From NCBI RefSeq assembly GCF_003325475.1, contig NZ_CP029495.1:1240001-1304000 (forward strand): DNA of 64,000 bases, read 5' to 3'. Shown here piece after piece: positions 1-9,199 of the stretch. The translations under genes and the position numbers were made by a program. Positions within the stretch are counted from its first letter, which is position 1. Every line of letters starts with the position of its first letter. Source of the stretch: Chromobacterium phragmitis. GTDB lineage: Bacteria; Pseudomonadota; Gammaproteobacteria; Burkholderiales; Chromobacteriaceae. Under the pieces are notes generated by a model that was given only the letters and a program-made list of their open reading frames with translations, made no database searches and was not told the DNA's origin.

Positions 1-1415
1 CCCTGCGCCTCGATGTAGTCGATGTCGTCCGGCGACAGGCGCGCCTCCCGCAGCGCTTCGCTGATCGTCTCGCGATGGATTTCGGCATTGGGCGCGGTCA
101 GGAACATGCTCCTGCCGCCATGGCGCACCGATATGCCCTTGATCACGCCGAGAATGGCGTCCTGGTCGCGCTCGGCGTCGGCCAGGCGTTTGAGCAGCAC
201 CACGCCGACGCCGTCGCTGAACACGTGGCCGTCGGCCCGCTTGTCGAATGGCCGCACCTCGCCGCTGCCGGTGAACAGGCCGAGCTTGCGGTTGTAGATG
301 CTGATATCCGGATTCAGCAGCAGATTGACGCCACCCGCGACAGCGGCGTCGGCCCGGCCGTCGCGCAGCGCGGCCACCGCCTCGCCGATCGCCACGAAAG
401 AGCTGGCGCATGCCGCGTCCACCGCCGACACCGGTCCGCGCCAGTCGAAATAGTGGGCGATCCGGTTGACCAGCATCGCGCTGGCGTTGCCGGTGTTCAG
501 ATGGCCGTCGATGTCGATGCCGCGCGCGCGGATCAGGTCCGCGTAGTCATGGCGCTCGACGCCGAAGAACACGCCGACCTTGCGCTGGCGCAACGACGCC
601 GGCGCGTAGCCGGCCGCCTCCAGCGTTTCCCAGACCGCTTGCAGCGCCAGCCGGTGCTGAGGGTCGATCAGCGCCGCCTCGCTGGGCGCGATATTGAAAT
701 GCTGGGCGTCGAATCCGCGCACATCGTCGATGAACCCGCCGTGGCGGCAGTCGGTCTTGTTGGCGACGGTCGGATCGTCGAAATGCGTCCGCCAGTTCCA
801 GCGGTCGGCGGGCACTTCGGAAATCAGCGATTCGCCCGCCACGATGCGCCGCCAGAAATCATGCAGGTCGTCGGACTTCGGCAGCCGCCCGCCCATACCG
901 ATGATGGCGATGTCGCCGTCCGCCGCCGGCCGGGCCGAAAAAGCCATGCGCGGCGCGCTGTCGTTCCGGGCCGGCTCCGCGACATGGAGGCTTGCATCCT
1001 TTTTTTCCGCGATGGCCGGACGCGCGCCCGTCATGCCAAGCGGCGCCTTCGCCGCCACCGCGCCCAGCCTGGCGGCGAGATAGCCGCTCAGGCGCACGAG
1101 CGACGGGTGTTCGAGAAATACCGCCGGACCAGGCTTCAGCGCATAGCGCGCGGTGATCCGCTTCGAGAACTCGGTCAGCGCGATCGAATTGAAGCCGTAA
1201 TCGGCGAAGCTGCGCTCAGGATCGACATCGCCGGCCTCGCAGCCTATCGTTTCCCTCAGCATGCAGGACAGCGCGTCCATGACCTCCGCCGCGTTTCCAG
1301 CCTCCGGCTCTTCACTGGAATCTACCGCCCGATGCAGTTCCCGGATCCGCTTGAGCGCGGCCGATTCGGACAGCGCCTCGCCGCGCACCTGCTCGACAAA
1401 AACATTCAGATCCAT
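1..1415 (-). CDS. trans-AT polyketide synthase, N-terminal ACP-KS part (truncated by window edge)
   Basis: The first 471 codons of a modular polyketide synthase are present; the rest lies beyond the left edge. It starts at ATG 1415, two bases after the TGA of the preceding megasynthase gene, so the two are co-transcribed and probably coupled. Residues about 45-115 form a carrier domain with the phosphopantetheine serine in DYGFNSIAL (S77). Residues about 165 onward form a ketosynthase with the nucleophile in VDAACASSF (C337). The window ends just after IEAQ, where ketosynthases normally carry EAHGTG, so the first catalytic histidine appears to be glutamine (Q471). Family knowledge: KS domains lacking this His are often non-elongating (KS0). 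There is no AT next to the KS, which fits the trans-AT design. The N-terminal ACP probably completes the module begun by the upstream protein. Confidence 0.9.
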   Translation of the reverse strand, partial: MDLNVFVEQVRGEALSESAALKRIRELHRAVDSSEEPEAGNAAEVMDALSCMLRETIGCEAGDVDPERSFADYGFNSIALTEFSKRITARYALKPGPAVFLEHPSLVRLSGYLAARLGAVAAKAPLGMTGARPAIAEKKDASLHVAEPARNDSAPRMAFSARPAADGDIAIIGMGGRLPKSDDLHDFWRRIVAGESLISEVPADRWNWRTHFDDPTVANKTDCRHGGFIDDVRGFDAQHFNIAPSEAALIDPQHRLALQAVWETLEAAGYAPASLRQRKVGVFFGVERHDYADLIRARGIDIDGHLNTGNASAMLVNRIAHYFDWRGPVSAVDAACASSFVAIGEAVAALRDGRADAAVAGGVNLLLNPDISIYNRKLGLFTGSGEVRPFDKRADGHVFSDGVGVVLLKRLADAERDQDAILGVIKGISVRHGGRSMFLTAPNAEIHRETISEALREARLSPDDIDYIEAQ

Positions 1416-1417
1416 GG

Positions 1418-4400
1418 TCACCCCACCCTCGACAGTTTTTTGAGTTCCCGCAGCAGGCCGTCGCCATCCAGCGTGCGGTCCTTGAGCCTGCGGATCAGCG
1501 TCCGGTATTCATCCTCGAGCGGATCCAGCCGCGTGCCCGTGCCGCCATCCGCTGGCGTCAGGAACTGGCTGTTCCAGTCGACGACGAGCGGATCGCCCAG
1601 ATGCGCGAGCGCGCCCTCGCGCTCCGCCTCCGTGATCTCTCCCGTCTCCAGCAGGCGCCGCAAGGCATCGGCGCCCAGGCCTGCCAGCAAGCGGAATTTC
1701 AGCAGGCGGATTTCCGGGTCCTGCTCCTCGCCGTGCACGAAAGCGCGTTGGCGGCACATTTCGACGACGCCGGCCGCGTCGGCCCACGCATGCGCTCCGC
1801 GGAGCCGGTACTGCGCCGGGAAGCAGGGGCGGTTCAGCAACGCCCAGAACGCCTTGAACTCGACACTCGGATCGGGCGCGAACCCGAGCTTCATGCCTAT
1901 CACCACATTGGCGAGCGGCCCCATGACGATCTGGCGCGTGTCCGCGTCGAGGGCCAGCTCCGCCTCGCTCAGCGCGTACTTTCCCGAAACGATCTGCGCG
2001 TACCAGCGCGACACCATCTCGAGGTGCGGGAAGGTGCCGATAACGCCGACTTCCTGCAGCCCGTACTGATTGACCAGCATCGGATTACGGCGGTGGAACA
2101 GGCCCATCGCGAAATCGCGCTTCGGTTCAATGCCGTCCAGGTAGTGCCACAGCGCGTCGGTCCGGTAGCCGCCGCACTCGACCACGATGTCGATGTCCTC
2201 GATGGCCTCTTCGCTGCCCTGGTGGTAGCAGGCGCCGTCCTCGAAACGGTCGACCTGGCCGAACACCGTCCGGATGCGGCCGGATGCCACCAAACCGACG
2301 ACTTCGTCATTGATGTGGATGAAGGGGTGGCTCATGAACTCGTCAAGACTAGGCCGCATGCCGCTTCGCTCGAACGCGTCGTTGAATTCGGGCACGGCCA
2401 GCGCCAGCCGGTCCAAGTGCCGCTGCGCGCGCATGCGGTCGGACAACAGCAGGTTGACCGGCGACACAAAGTCGTTGGGCAGGAAGCCGACCATGCGCGG
2501 CAGGATGAATTTGCGCGAGCGGATGCTCCAATACACGGCGTCGGCTACCTTGCTCGCCTCCGTCGCGATGTCCATGCCGCTGACGCCGTTGCCGATGACC
2601 AGGACCCGCTTGCCGGCGAACGGCGCGTTGTCGTAGTACTGGCCGGCGTGCATCACTTTGCCTGGGAAGCGGTCGAGTCCGTCCACCGTCATCTTCCTGG
2701 GAATCTGGTAGCGGCCATGGCACAGCGCGACACCGTCGAAGGTCTCCGTCTTGCGGCCTTGCTCGGAAACGGTCTCCACCTGCCAGCATCCGCCGTCCTC
2801 CCGCACCGCGGTGACGGAGACGCCGCAATGAATGTGGCGCTTCAGGTCGAAACGGTCGGTGTAGGCCTCCAGATAAGCGCGCACGTCGCGGACGTTCGGG
2901 AACATGTCGTCCATGTCGCGCGGGTAGAAATCAGAGAAGAAGCTCGTGTCCTTGGAATTCTGGAATCGCGTCGTCGAATAAGTGCCGACGGTCTTGTCCC
3001 GTTCCAGATTCCAGACGCCGCCCAGCTTCCCTTGCGCCTCGTAGACGACGGGCGCGTGCCCTTCCTCCAGCAGCGACTTGGCCATGACCAAACCGCCGGG
3101 CCCGGCGCCGACCACGCAGATCCGCTTCGCGCGCGTCCTGCCTGCCGAAACGGCCTTGGGCGCGGCTTGCTCGGCCACCCGTCCCGCGCCGGCGCCGACG
3201 CGGTACTCCTCGAGCTGGAAGGGATAGCCGGGCAGCGGAAGCCGCGGCGGACCGTCGCTCAGGCTCGCCCAACGCACGTCGACGCCGGCAGCCCAGGCGC
3301 TTGCCAGCTCGGCTGGGTCCGACATCTCCGGCGACATCGCGTCTATCGCCTGCGAATGCGGCTCATCGCGCCGGGCCGCCGAATAGAACGTCCCGCCTAT
3401 GGCGGCGAAATCCTCGCCTTGTACCGTTGCGCCGCGGGCCAGGACAGCTTCGGCCCGCTCGAGCCGATTGGCCAGCTCCGCGACATCTCCCGCGACGATC
3501 GCCAGACGTACGGCCAAGGCCTGCCTGCCGACCTGGAGCGTGTGCGTCACGCTCGCCAGATCGCTGCCTGGATGCGCGCTCAGGTAAGCGCGCAGCTCGC
3601 CGGCCACCGTCGCCAGTTGCCGCGGCGTGCGCGCCGACAATACCGCGACCCGCCGCGCGGCCAAGGCCTGGCCGGCAGATGCCGGCTTCTTGGCCGGCGG
3701 AAGCCGATGCGCCTCCACGATCACGTGCGCGTTGACGCCGAAGCCGTAGCTGTTGATCCCCGCGCGGCGCGGCGGCGGCTCGCCGCCGCTTTCCGGAAGC
3801 GTCCAGTCGCGGTTGCTTCCCTCTATCCGGAACATGCTGTCCGGCCAGCGCGCGCGCGCATCCTCGCCGCGCACGCCCGGCACGCCGGGCAGCACGCCGT
3901 GGCTCATCGCCTTCGCCACCTTGAACAAGGCCGCCATGCCGGACGCGATCTCGGTGTGCCCGATGCACGGCTTCAGGCCGCCAAGCGCGCAGGCGCCGCG
4001 CGCCGCGCCTTCGCCCGCCAGTTGCTCGAACGCCGATTGCAGCGCGGCGACCTCGACATCGTCGCCGGCCACCGAGCCGGTGCCGTGCGCCTCGATATAG
4101 CCTATCGTGCCCACGGCGACGCCGCTGTCGGCCACCGCGTCGCGCATCGCCGCGGCGATGCCTGCCGCGCTCGGCGTGGTCAGCGACGCCGTGTTGCCGC
4201 CGTGGTTGACGCTCGTACCCTTGACGACGGCATGGATGAAATCTCCGTCATCGAGAGCGCGCTCCAGCGGCTTCAGGATCGCGACGCCCAGCCCTTCGGA
4301 GCGGACATAGCCGTCGGCGTCCGGCTGGAAGGTCCGCGTGGCGCGGTCGGCGCTGAGCAGCCCCATCGCCTCGTAACTATCGAAATACTCGGGCGAAGTC

Positions 4401-6829
4401 AGCAGATTGACCCCGCCGACGATGGCCTGTTCGCACTCTCCCTGGCGGATCGCCCGCACCGCGCGATGCAGCGCGACCAGCGAGGACGAGCAGGTGGTTT
4501 CGACGCACTCGCTGGGTCCGAACAGATCGAGCGAGTGAGAAATCCGGTTCGGAATCATCGATGCCGCGTGCCCGGTGACGAGATAGCCTGCGTTGCCGGC
4601 CTGCCGCGCGGCCTCCAGCGCGTAATCATTTTGCGAAGCGGCGACGAAGACGCCGGTGCGGCGCTCCCGGAAGACCTGCGGCGCAATGCCGGCATCCTCC
4701 AGCGCCCGCCACGCGCAGATCAGCATCAGCCGCTGTTGCGGGTCCATCAACTCCGCTTCGCGCGGGGATATCCGGAAAAAAGCCGGGTCGAAATCGTACA
4801 CGCCGGAAATCAGGCCGGCCCAAGCGGCCTGCCGCTCGCCGCGCAGCTCCTCCCGCGAGCCGCCGATCTCCGATACGCAGTTGCGGCCCGCCGCGACATT
4901 AGCCCAGAAGGCGTCGACCGTGTCCGCGCCCGGAAACCTGCCCGCCATGCCGACGATGGCGATGTCGTGCCGGACGCCGACCCGCGCCTTTTCAGGCTGC
5001 CCGTCCGCTTGCTCCGCCACGCCCGCCTGCCCGCCCATCCCGGCGACGACGCGCGCGATGTCCGCCGGGCTCTGGCAATCCTGCAATGCGGTCAGCGTCA
5101 GCTTGAGGCCGAACGCTTTGTTGATATTGGAAATGAAGAGATTCGCCGCGACCGAATTGCCGCCGATGTCGCGGAAGCGGGTGTCGGCGCCGATATCGGC
5201 CACGCCCAACAAGCCCTGCCAGTCGTCGATGATGAAGCGCAACACGGCATCGGCCTCAATGGCCGAAGCCGCGGCGCGAACAGCGGCGACCGGACGCTCG
5301 GCCAACGCCTTGCGGTCGGTCTTGCCGCTCGGCGTCAGCGGAATCTCGTCGATCTCGACGATGAACGCCGGCACCATGTAGCCGGGCAGGCGCTGGGCGA
5401 GATAATCGCGCAACGCGTCCGGAGACAGCTTGCTCCCGGCTTCCGCGACGCAGTAGGCCGCCAATTGCCCGCCGCCCGGGTGCTGCCTGGCGACGACCAC
5501 GGACTGGACCATGCCAGGATGGCTGTCGAGGTGGGCCTCGATGGCGCCGATTTCGATCCGGTGGCCGCGAATCTTGACCTGGTTGTCGATGCGGCCCAGA
5601 TGCATGATGGAACCGTCGGGCTGCCAGTGGGCGAGATCGCCGGTGCGGTAAAGCCTGCCGGACGATTCATATGGATTGGCGGCGAACTTGCCGGCCGTCA
5701 GCTCCGGCTTGTTCAGATAGCCCTGCGCCAGGCCGAGCCCGGCGATGCACAGCTCCCCGGCCTCCCCGACGTCGCAGAGCCGCCCATCCTCCCGCGCGAT
5801 GTAGACACGCGTATTGGCGATCGGCCGGCCGATCGACACCGGCTTGCCGGCTTCAAGCCTCTCCACGGTGGACCAGATCGTCGTCTCGGTCGGCCCGTAC
5901 ATATTCCAGGCGTCGGCGCAGGTCCGGTCGAAGAAATGCTTCAAGGCGTCCGGCAGCGGCTCGCCCCCGCAGAGCACCTTCATCCGCCGCTCATTCGTCC
6001 AGCCGGCGTGCGACAGCATCGTCCAGGTGGCGGGCGTCGCCTGCATGATCGTCGGCTTGACGCGCTCCATCAGCGCGAGCAGCCGGTGGGCATCCGCCGC
6101 CGCGTCGGCCGGACACAGCCAGCACAGGCCGCCCGCGATCAACGGCAGCAGCAGCTCCAGCCCCGAGATGTCGAAACTGTGCGTGGTCACCGCCAGCATG
6201 ACTTCGCCGGCCGCCATGCCGGGCGTCTCCGCCATCGACTGCAGGAAATTCGTCAGCGCCACATGGCCTACCATCACGCCCTTGGGCTGGCCGGTGCTGC
6301 CCGACGTGTAGATCACGTAGGCCAGTTGCCCGTCCTCAAGCGCTGACGCGACCGGGTGCGGTGCGCTAGCGGCGATTCTCGGCCAATTCGCGTCCAGCGC
6401 CACCGACTCGCAGCGCGCGCCGGCCAGCGCGTCCGCCCGGGGCTGCAACGCGCGGTGGGTGAGAATCAGCGTGGTGCCGCTGTCCTCCACCATGTCGTGC
6501 AGCCGCCGCTCCGGGTAAGCAGGATCGAGCGGAATATAGGCCGCGCCGGTCTTGGCGATGGCCAGCATCGCGACCACCAGGTCGATCGAACGGTCCATGA
6601 AGATGGACACTTTCGCGCCAGGTCCGGCGCCGCGGGCCGCCAGATAGGCCGCCAGCCGGGAGCTGTCGTCGCTCAATTGCGCGTAGCTGAGCGCGCGCTC
6701 GCCGTCGCCGACGGCCGGCGCATCCGGACGGACCCGCGCCATCGATTCGAAAAGATGGTGGAAACCCAGGCGCGAATCGAAGGCGCGCTCGGTGCGGTTC
6801 GACGCCGCCGAAACATGATCATGCGACAT
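1418..6829 (-). CDS. Hybrid NRPS-PKS megasynthase A-PCP-KS-flavin monooxygenase, glycine-loading
   Basis: An 1803-residue assembly-line protein. The start is ATG 6829, which has a GAGGAG site 8 nt upstream and overlaps the upstream gene by 11 bp; a longer frame from 6886 has no such support. Residues about 20-520 are an adenylation domain: YTSGSTGQPKG, YGPTETTIW, YRTGDL and TPSGKTDRK are visible. The specificity residues read D-I-L-Q-L-G-M-I-W-K, a glycine-type code by standard Stachelhaus alignment. A PCP follows (GGNSV, S559), then a KS with a full triad (ETTCSSS C780, EAHGTGS H915, IGHTE H958) and a post-KS linker but no AT. Residues about 1235-1800 form a class B flavin monooxygenase: GAGPGG (FAD), the FMO fingerprint FPGKVMHAGQY and IGNGVSG (NADPH). 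There is no condensation domain in front, so this is a loading module. Inference: glycine is loaded, extended once and oxidised. Confidence 0.93.
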   Translation of the reverse strand: MSHDHVSAASNRTERAFDSRLGFHHLFESMARVRPDAPAVGDGERALSYAQLSDDSSRLAAYLAARGAGPGAKVSIFMDRSIDLVVAMLAIAKTGAAYIPLDPAYPERRLHDMVEDSGTTLILTHRALQPRADALAGARCESVALDANWPRIAASAPHPVASALEDGQLAYVIYTSGSTGQPKGVMVGHVALTNFLQSMAETPGMAAGEVMLAVTTHSFDISGLELLLPLIAGGLCWLCPADAAADAHRLLALMERVKPTIMQATPATWTMLSHAGWTNERRMKVLCGGEPLPDALKHFFDRTCADAWNMYGPTETTIWSTVERLEAGKPVSIGRPIANTRVYIAREDGRLCDVGEAGELCIAGLGLAQGYLNKPELTAGKFAANPYESSGRLYRTGDLAHWQPDGSIMHLGRIDNQVKIRGHRIEIGAIEAHLDSHPGMVQSVVVARQHPGGGQLAAYCVAEAGSKLSPDALRDYLAQRLPGYMVPAFIVEIDEIPLTPSGKTDRKALAERPVAAVRAAASAIEADAVLRFIIDDWQGLLGVADIGADTRFRDIGGNSVAANLFISNINKAFGLKLTLTALQDCQSPADIARVVAGMGGQAGVAEQADGQPEKARVGVRHDIAIVGMAGRFPGADTVDAFWANVAAGRNCVSEIGGSREELRGERQAAWAGLISGVYDFDPAFFRISPREAELMDPQQRLMLICAWRALEDAGIAPQVFRERRTGVFVAASQNDYALEAARQAGNAGYLVTGHAASMIPNRISHSLDLFGPSECVETTCSSSLVALHRAVRAIRQGECEQAIVGGVNLLTSPEYFDSYEAMGLLSADRATRTFQPDADGYVRSEGLGVAILKPLERALDDGDFIHAVVKGTSVNHGGNTASLTTPSAAGIAAAMRDAVADSGVAVGTIGYIEAHGTGSVAGDDVEVAALQSAFEQLAGEGAARGACALGGLKPCIGHTEIASGMAALFKVAKAMSHGVLPGVPGVRGEDARARWPDSMFRIEGSNRDWTLPESGGEPPPRRAGINSYGFGVNAHVIVEAHRLPPAKKPASAGQALAARRVAVLSARTPRQLATVAGELRAYLSAHPGSDLASVTHTLQVGRQALAVRLAIVAGDVAELANRLERAEAVLARGATVQGEDFAAIGGTFYSAARRDEPHSQAIDAMSPEMSDPAELASAWAAGVDVRWASLSDGPPRLPLPGYPFQLEEYRVGAGAGRVAEQAAPKAVSAGRTRAKRICVVGAGPGGLVMAKSLLEEGHAPVVYEAQGKLGGVWNLERDKTVGTYSTTRFQNSKDTSFFSDFYPRDMDDMFPNVRDVRAYLEAYTDRFDLKRHIHCGVSVTAVREDGGCWQVETVSEQGRKTETFDGVALCHGRYQIPRKMTVDGLDRFPGKVMHAGQYYDNAPFAGKRVLVIGNGVSGMDIATEASKVADAVYWSIRSRKFILPRMVGFLPNDFVSPVNLLLSDRMRAQRHLDRLALAVPEFNDAFERSGMRPSLDEFMSHPFIHINDEVVGLVASGRIRTVFGQVDRFEDGACYHQGSEEAIEDIDIVVECGGYRTDALWHYLDGIEPKRDFAMGLFHRRNPMLVNQYGLQEVGVIGTFPHLEMVSRWYAQIVSGKYALSEAELALDADTRQIVMGPLANVVIGMKLGFAPDPSVEFKAFWALLNRPCFPAQYRLRGAHAWADAAGVVEMCRQRAFVHGEEQDPEIRLLKFRLLAGLGADALRRLLETGEITEAEREGALAHLGDPLVVDWNSQFLTPADGGTGTRLDPLEDEYRTLIRRLKDRTLDGDGLLRELKKLSRVG

Positions 6830-8717
6830 AGTCGTGCTCCTCGAGGCGTCCGAAGGCTTGCTTGAACGCGGAGAGGCTGGCCGCATCTTTGCCGAACTGG
6901 TTGATCAGGTGGTGATGCCGGACGCCGTCCAGCGACATGTATTTGATGAAGTTGGAGAGCGATCCGGTCGCGCTCAGGTCGACAAACACGCGCGACGGGG
7001 CTTCGGCGTGAAGCGCGCGGATCAGGCGATGAAAACCCACCTGCTTGCGGACCACGTTCCATATGTACCGCCCGGGATCCGCCAGATCGCTCGCCTCTAT
7101 CTGCCGCCCGTATGCCGGCGAGTAATACGGGATGCGCGGCGGACGCGGCGCGATGCCGCCGGCCAACGCCATGATTTCCTCTCGCATCTCATCGACGCGG
7201 CTGGAATGGAAGGGATAGCGGACCGGCAACTCGAGCGACAGGATGCCGGCCTCGTTCAGTTTCGCCTTCGCGCGGTCAAGAGCGGCGCGGGGGCCGGACA
7301 CGCAAAAGTTCTCGCCGAAATTCACGCCCGCCAGCTCGACGCCGGCATAAATATCGGGACGATCGTCGAAGTGCCCGACCGGCGTCAGCACGCTGAGCAT
7401 CCCGCCCTCTGGGCAAGCCCGCTCGATCGCGCGGGCCTGGCGTATCGCCAATCGCAGGCCGTCCTCCCAGGACACGCAGCCGGCCACAGCCAAAGCCACG
7501 TACTCGCCCAGGCTGTAGCCAAGCACGGCCTCGGGCTCCACGCTCTCCTCACGCATCGCCGCCGTCAGCGAGTAGCCGATGCTGAACAGCGCCGGATGCG
7601 TATGGAGAACTGAACTGAACGGTTCGTATACCTGGCGCGCGTCGTCATAAACGATTCGGACCAGCGACTGCCCCGACTCCGCCTCCGCAAGCGCGCTGCA
7701 CGCGTCGAACTGGCGGCGGAATGCCGAATGCTCCTCGTACAGCTGCCGCCCCATCTGAAAATACTGGGTGCCCTGGCCGCCATACATGAACAGCGCCCGT
7801 TTGGCAGGCCGCCTTCTGGACATCGACGGCGCATCGGGCGCGGGATCCGCCGGGATCGCCACCGGCGCGGCCTTGATTGCATCGGTGAGCTTGGTCAGCA
7901 CCGCGCCTGGGCCAAGCTGCTCAATCCGCTCGCAACCGCGGGAAAGTAGCCACGAAATCGTTTCGTGCCACTTGACCGGGCTGGAAATCTGCTTGCTCAG
8001 CAGTTCCGCATAATCGTCACGGGGGTACGGCCTGGCTGTCACGTTGGCGATGACATTGGTGCGCAGCGGCCGCAGTTCGAAGCCTTCGAGATAATCGCGA
8101 AACTCGCGCTCGACCCCGTACATGTAGCGGGAATGAAACGCCGCGCTGACATTCAAGGGCACGAACGTGGCGCCGGCCTGCTGAAACAGCGCCGCCGTTC
8201 CGGCCGCATGAATGTCGTCGTAGAGGCCGGACAGAATGATCTGCTGAGCGGAGTTGATGTTGGCGAGATCGATCGCCCCCAGCCCGGCCCCGCGCAGGCA
8301 GTCGCGAACCGCCTCCATGCTCATGCCGATGACGGCCGCCATCGCGCCCTTCGGCGCCCGGCTCATCAGTTCGCCCCGTCGTTTGACCAGTCTCAGTCCG
8401 GTCGCGAAGTCGAACGCTCCGGCGGCGAAAAGCGCGCAATACTCGCCCAGGGAGTGGCCGGCGAAATAGTCAATCTCCCCGACGGAACCGCGCCGCATCC
8501 GGTCGAGATAGGTCAATGCGCCAATCGTGTACAAGGCAGGCTGCGTGTATTCGGTCTGCCCCAATACGCCTTGCGGGTCGCCAAGACACAACGACTTGAT
8601 CGAATAGCCGAGAATCTCGTCCGCCTCTCTTACATGATCCGGAAACGCATCGAGAACTTCGGCTCCCATCCCCTTGAACTGGGAACCCTGGCCAGGAAAA
8701 ACGTAGGCAATAGTCAT
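6819..8717 (-). CDS. Tandem trans-acting acyltransferase (AT-AT)
   Basis: A 632-residue discrete protein made of two FabD-like acyltransferase domains, the hallmark of trans-AT PKS clusters, where free-standing ATs load malonyl units onto the ACPs. AT1 (about residues 1-285) has GQGSQ, GHSLGEY (S89) and AAFHS (H195), as expected of a malonyl transferase. AT2 (about 305-630) has GGQGTQ, GYSLGEY (S402) and FHSSR, with Tyr replacing the usual His before the nucleophile. By comparison with known tandem AT proteins, one such domain often acts as an acyl hydrolase that clears stalled intermediates; AT2 is the likelier candidate, but this is inference. It is the first recognisable gene of the PKS transcription unit and overlaps the next gene by 11 bp. 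An AAGG ribosome site precedes the ATG by about 12 nt. Confidence 0.92.
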   Translation of the reverse strand: MTIAYVFPGQGSQFKGMGAEVLDAFPDHVREADEILGYSIKSLCLGDPQGVLGQTEYTQPALYTIGALTYLDRMRRGSVGEIDYFAGHSLGEYCALFAAGAFDFATGLRLVKRRGELMSRAPKGAMAAVIGMSMEAVRDCLRGAGLGAIDLANINSAQQIILSGLYDDIHAAGTAALFQQAGATFVPLNVSAAFHSRYMYGVEREFRDYLEGFELRPLRTNVIANVTARPYPRDDYAELLSKQISSPVKWHETISWLLSRGCERIEQLGPGAVLTKLTDAIKAAPVAIPADPAPDAPSMSRRRPAKRALFMYGGQGTQYFQMGRQLYEEHSAFRRQFDACSALAEAESGQSLVRIVYDDARQVYEPFSSVLHTHPALFSIGYSLTAAMREESVEPEAVLGYSLGEYVALAVAGCVSWEDGLRLAIRQARAIERACPEGGMLSVLTPVGHFDDRPDIYAGVELAGVNFGENFCVSGPRAALDRAKAKLNEAGILSLELPVRYPFHSSRVDEMREEIMALAGGIAPRPPRIPYYSPAYGRQIEASDLADPGRYIWNVVRKQVGFHRLIRALHAEAPSRVFVDLSATGSLSNFIKYMSLDGVRHHHLINQFGKDAASLSAFKQAFGRLEEHDYVA

Positions 8718-8823
8718 TCCGTAATCGCACCTTGAAAGATTCGTATCGAGCAGCGAAACATTGCATCCCAGGCGCAGATTCCCCTCCCGATTTCCCCTTC
8801 ATCGGGATTCGGCGGACAGGCTG

Positions 8824-9057
8824 TCAATTTTCCTTACCGGGTGAATTCAATTGAAAAATAGCCGGTGAGAAATATACGACTGAGGTGATGGTTAACGCTG
8901 GCTTCTGCATGAATTCGATAGCCTCGGCAAACTCAACATCCGCCATGAGCGAATCTCTCGCCGTAAGCCGTAGATCCACTTCACCCGCAAGCATCATAAG
9001 CGCCGCTTGGATGCCTCTCATTTGGGATCGTATTGAGTCGACCATCCTATATCCCAT
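8824..9057 (-). CDS. Small hypothetical protein upstream of the PKS genes
   Basis: A possible 77-residue protein starting at ATG 9057 (MGYRMVDSIRSQ) and ending at 8824, about 100 bp before the tandem AT gene and on the same strand. The reading frame stays open upstream to 9159, but that part lies in the end of the IS3-like element and is unlikely to be native. No family is recognised. The sequence is amphipathic, with a short hydrophobic tail region (ITSVVYFSPAIF) and no signal peptide. It might be a small accessory protein of the biosynthetic cluster, or the remains of a larger gene cut by the IS. No strong ribosome site is visible. Confidence 0.35.
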   Translation of the reverse strand: MGYRMVDSIRSQMRGIQAALMMLAGEVDLRLTARDSLMADVEFAEAIEFMQKPALTITSVVYFSPAIFQLNSPGKEN

Positions 9058-9199
9058 AAAGTTCTCATGAAACTGAACTAAACGACACGAGCTGCGGAGG
9101 GGCGCTGTTGCACAAATCCTCCCCCGTCGCAGCGACGTCCCCCCGGTATTGAGTAGCACGTGACTTTAGAGTCCAATCAACCACACACGGAGATTGGAC

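Noticed and set aside
75..2069. Long plus-strand frame (664 codons) opposite the PKS genes
   Set aside because: Arg/Ala/His-rich antisense shadow of the ACP-KS and FMO coding sequence; no domain, no start signal.
1601..6346. 1581-codon plus-strand frame
   Set aside because: Mirror of the A-PCP-KS-FMO gene in high-GC DNA; composition is typical of an antisense shadow.
6829..6886. Upstream start of the megasynthase at 6886
   Set aside because: Lies inside the tandem AT gene without a ribosome site; ATG 6829 has GAGGAG at the right spacing.
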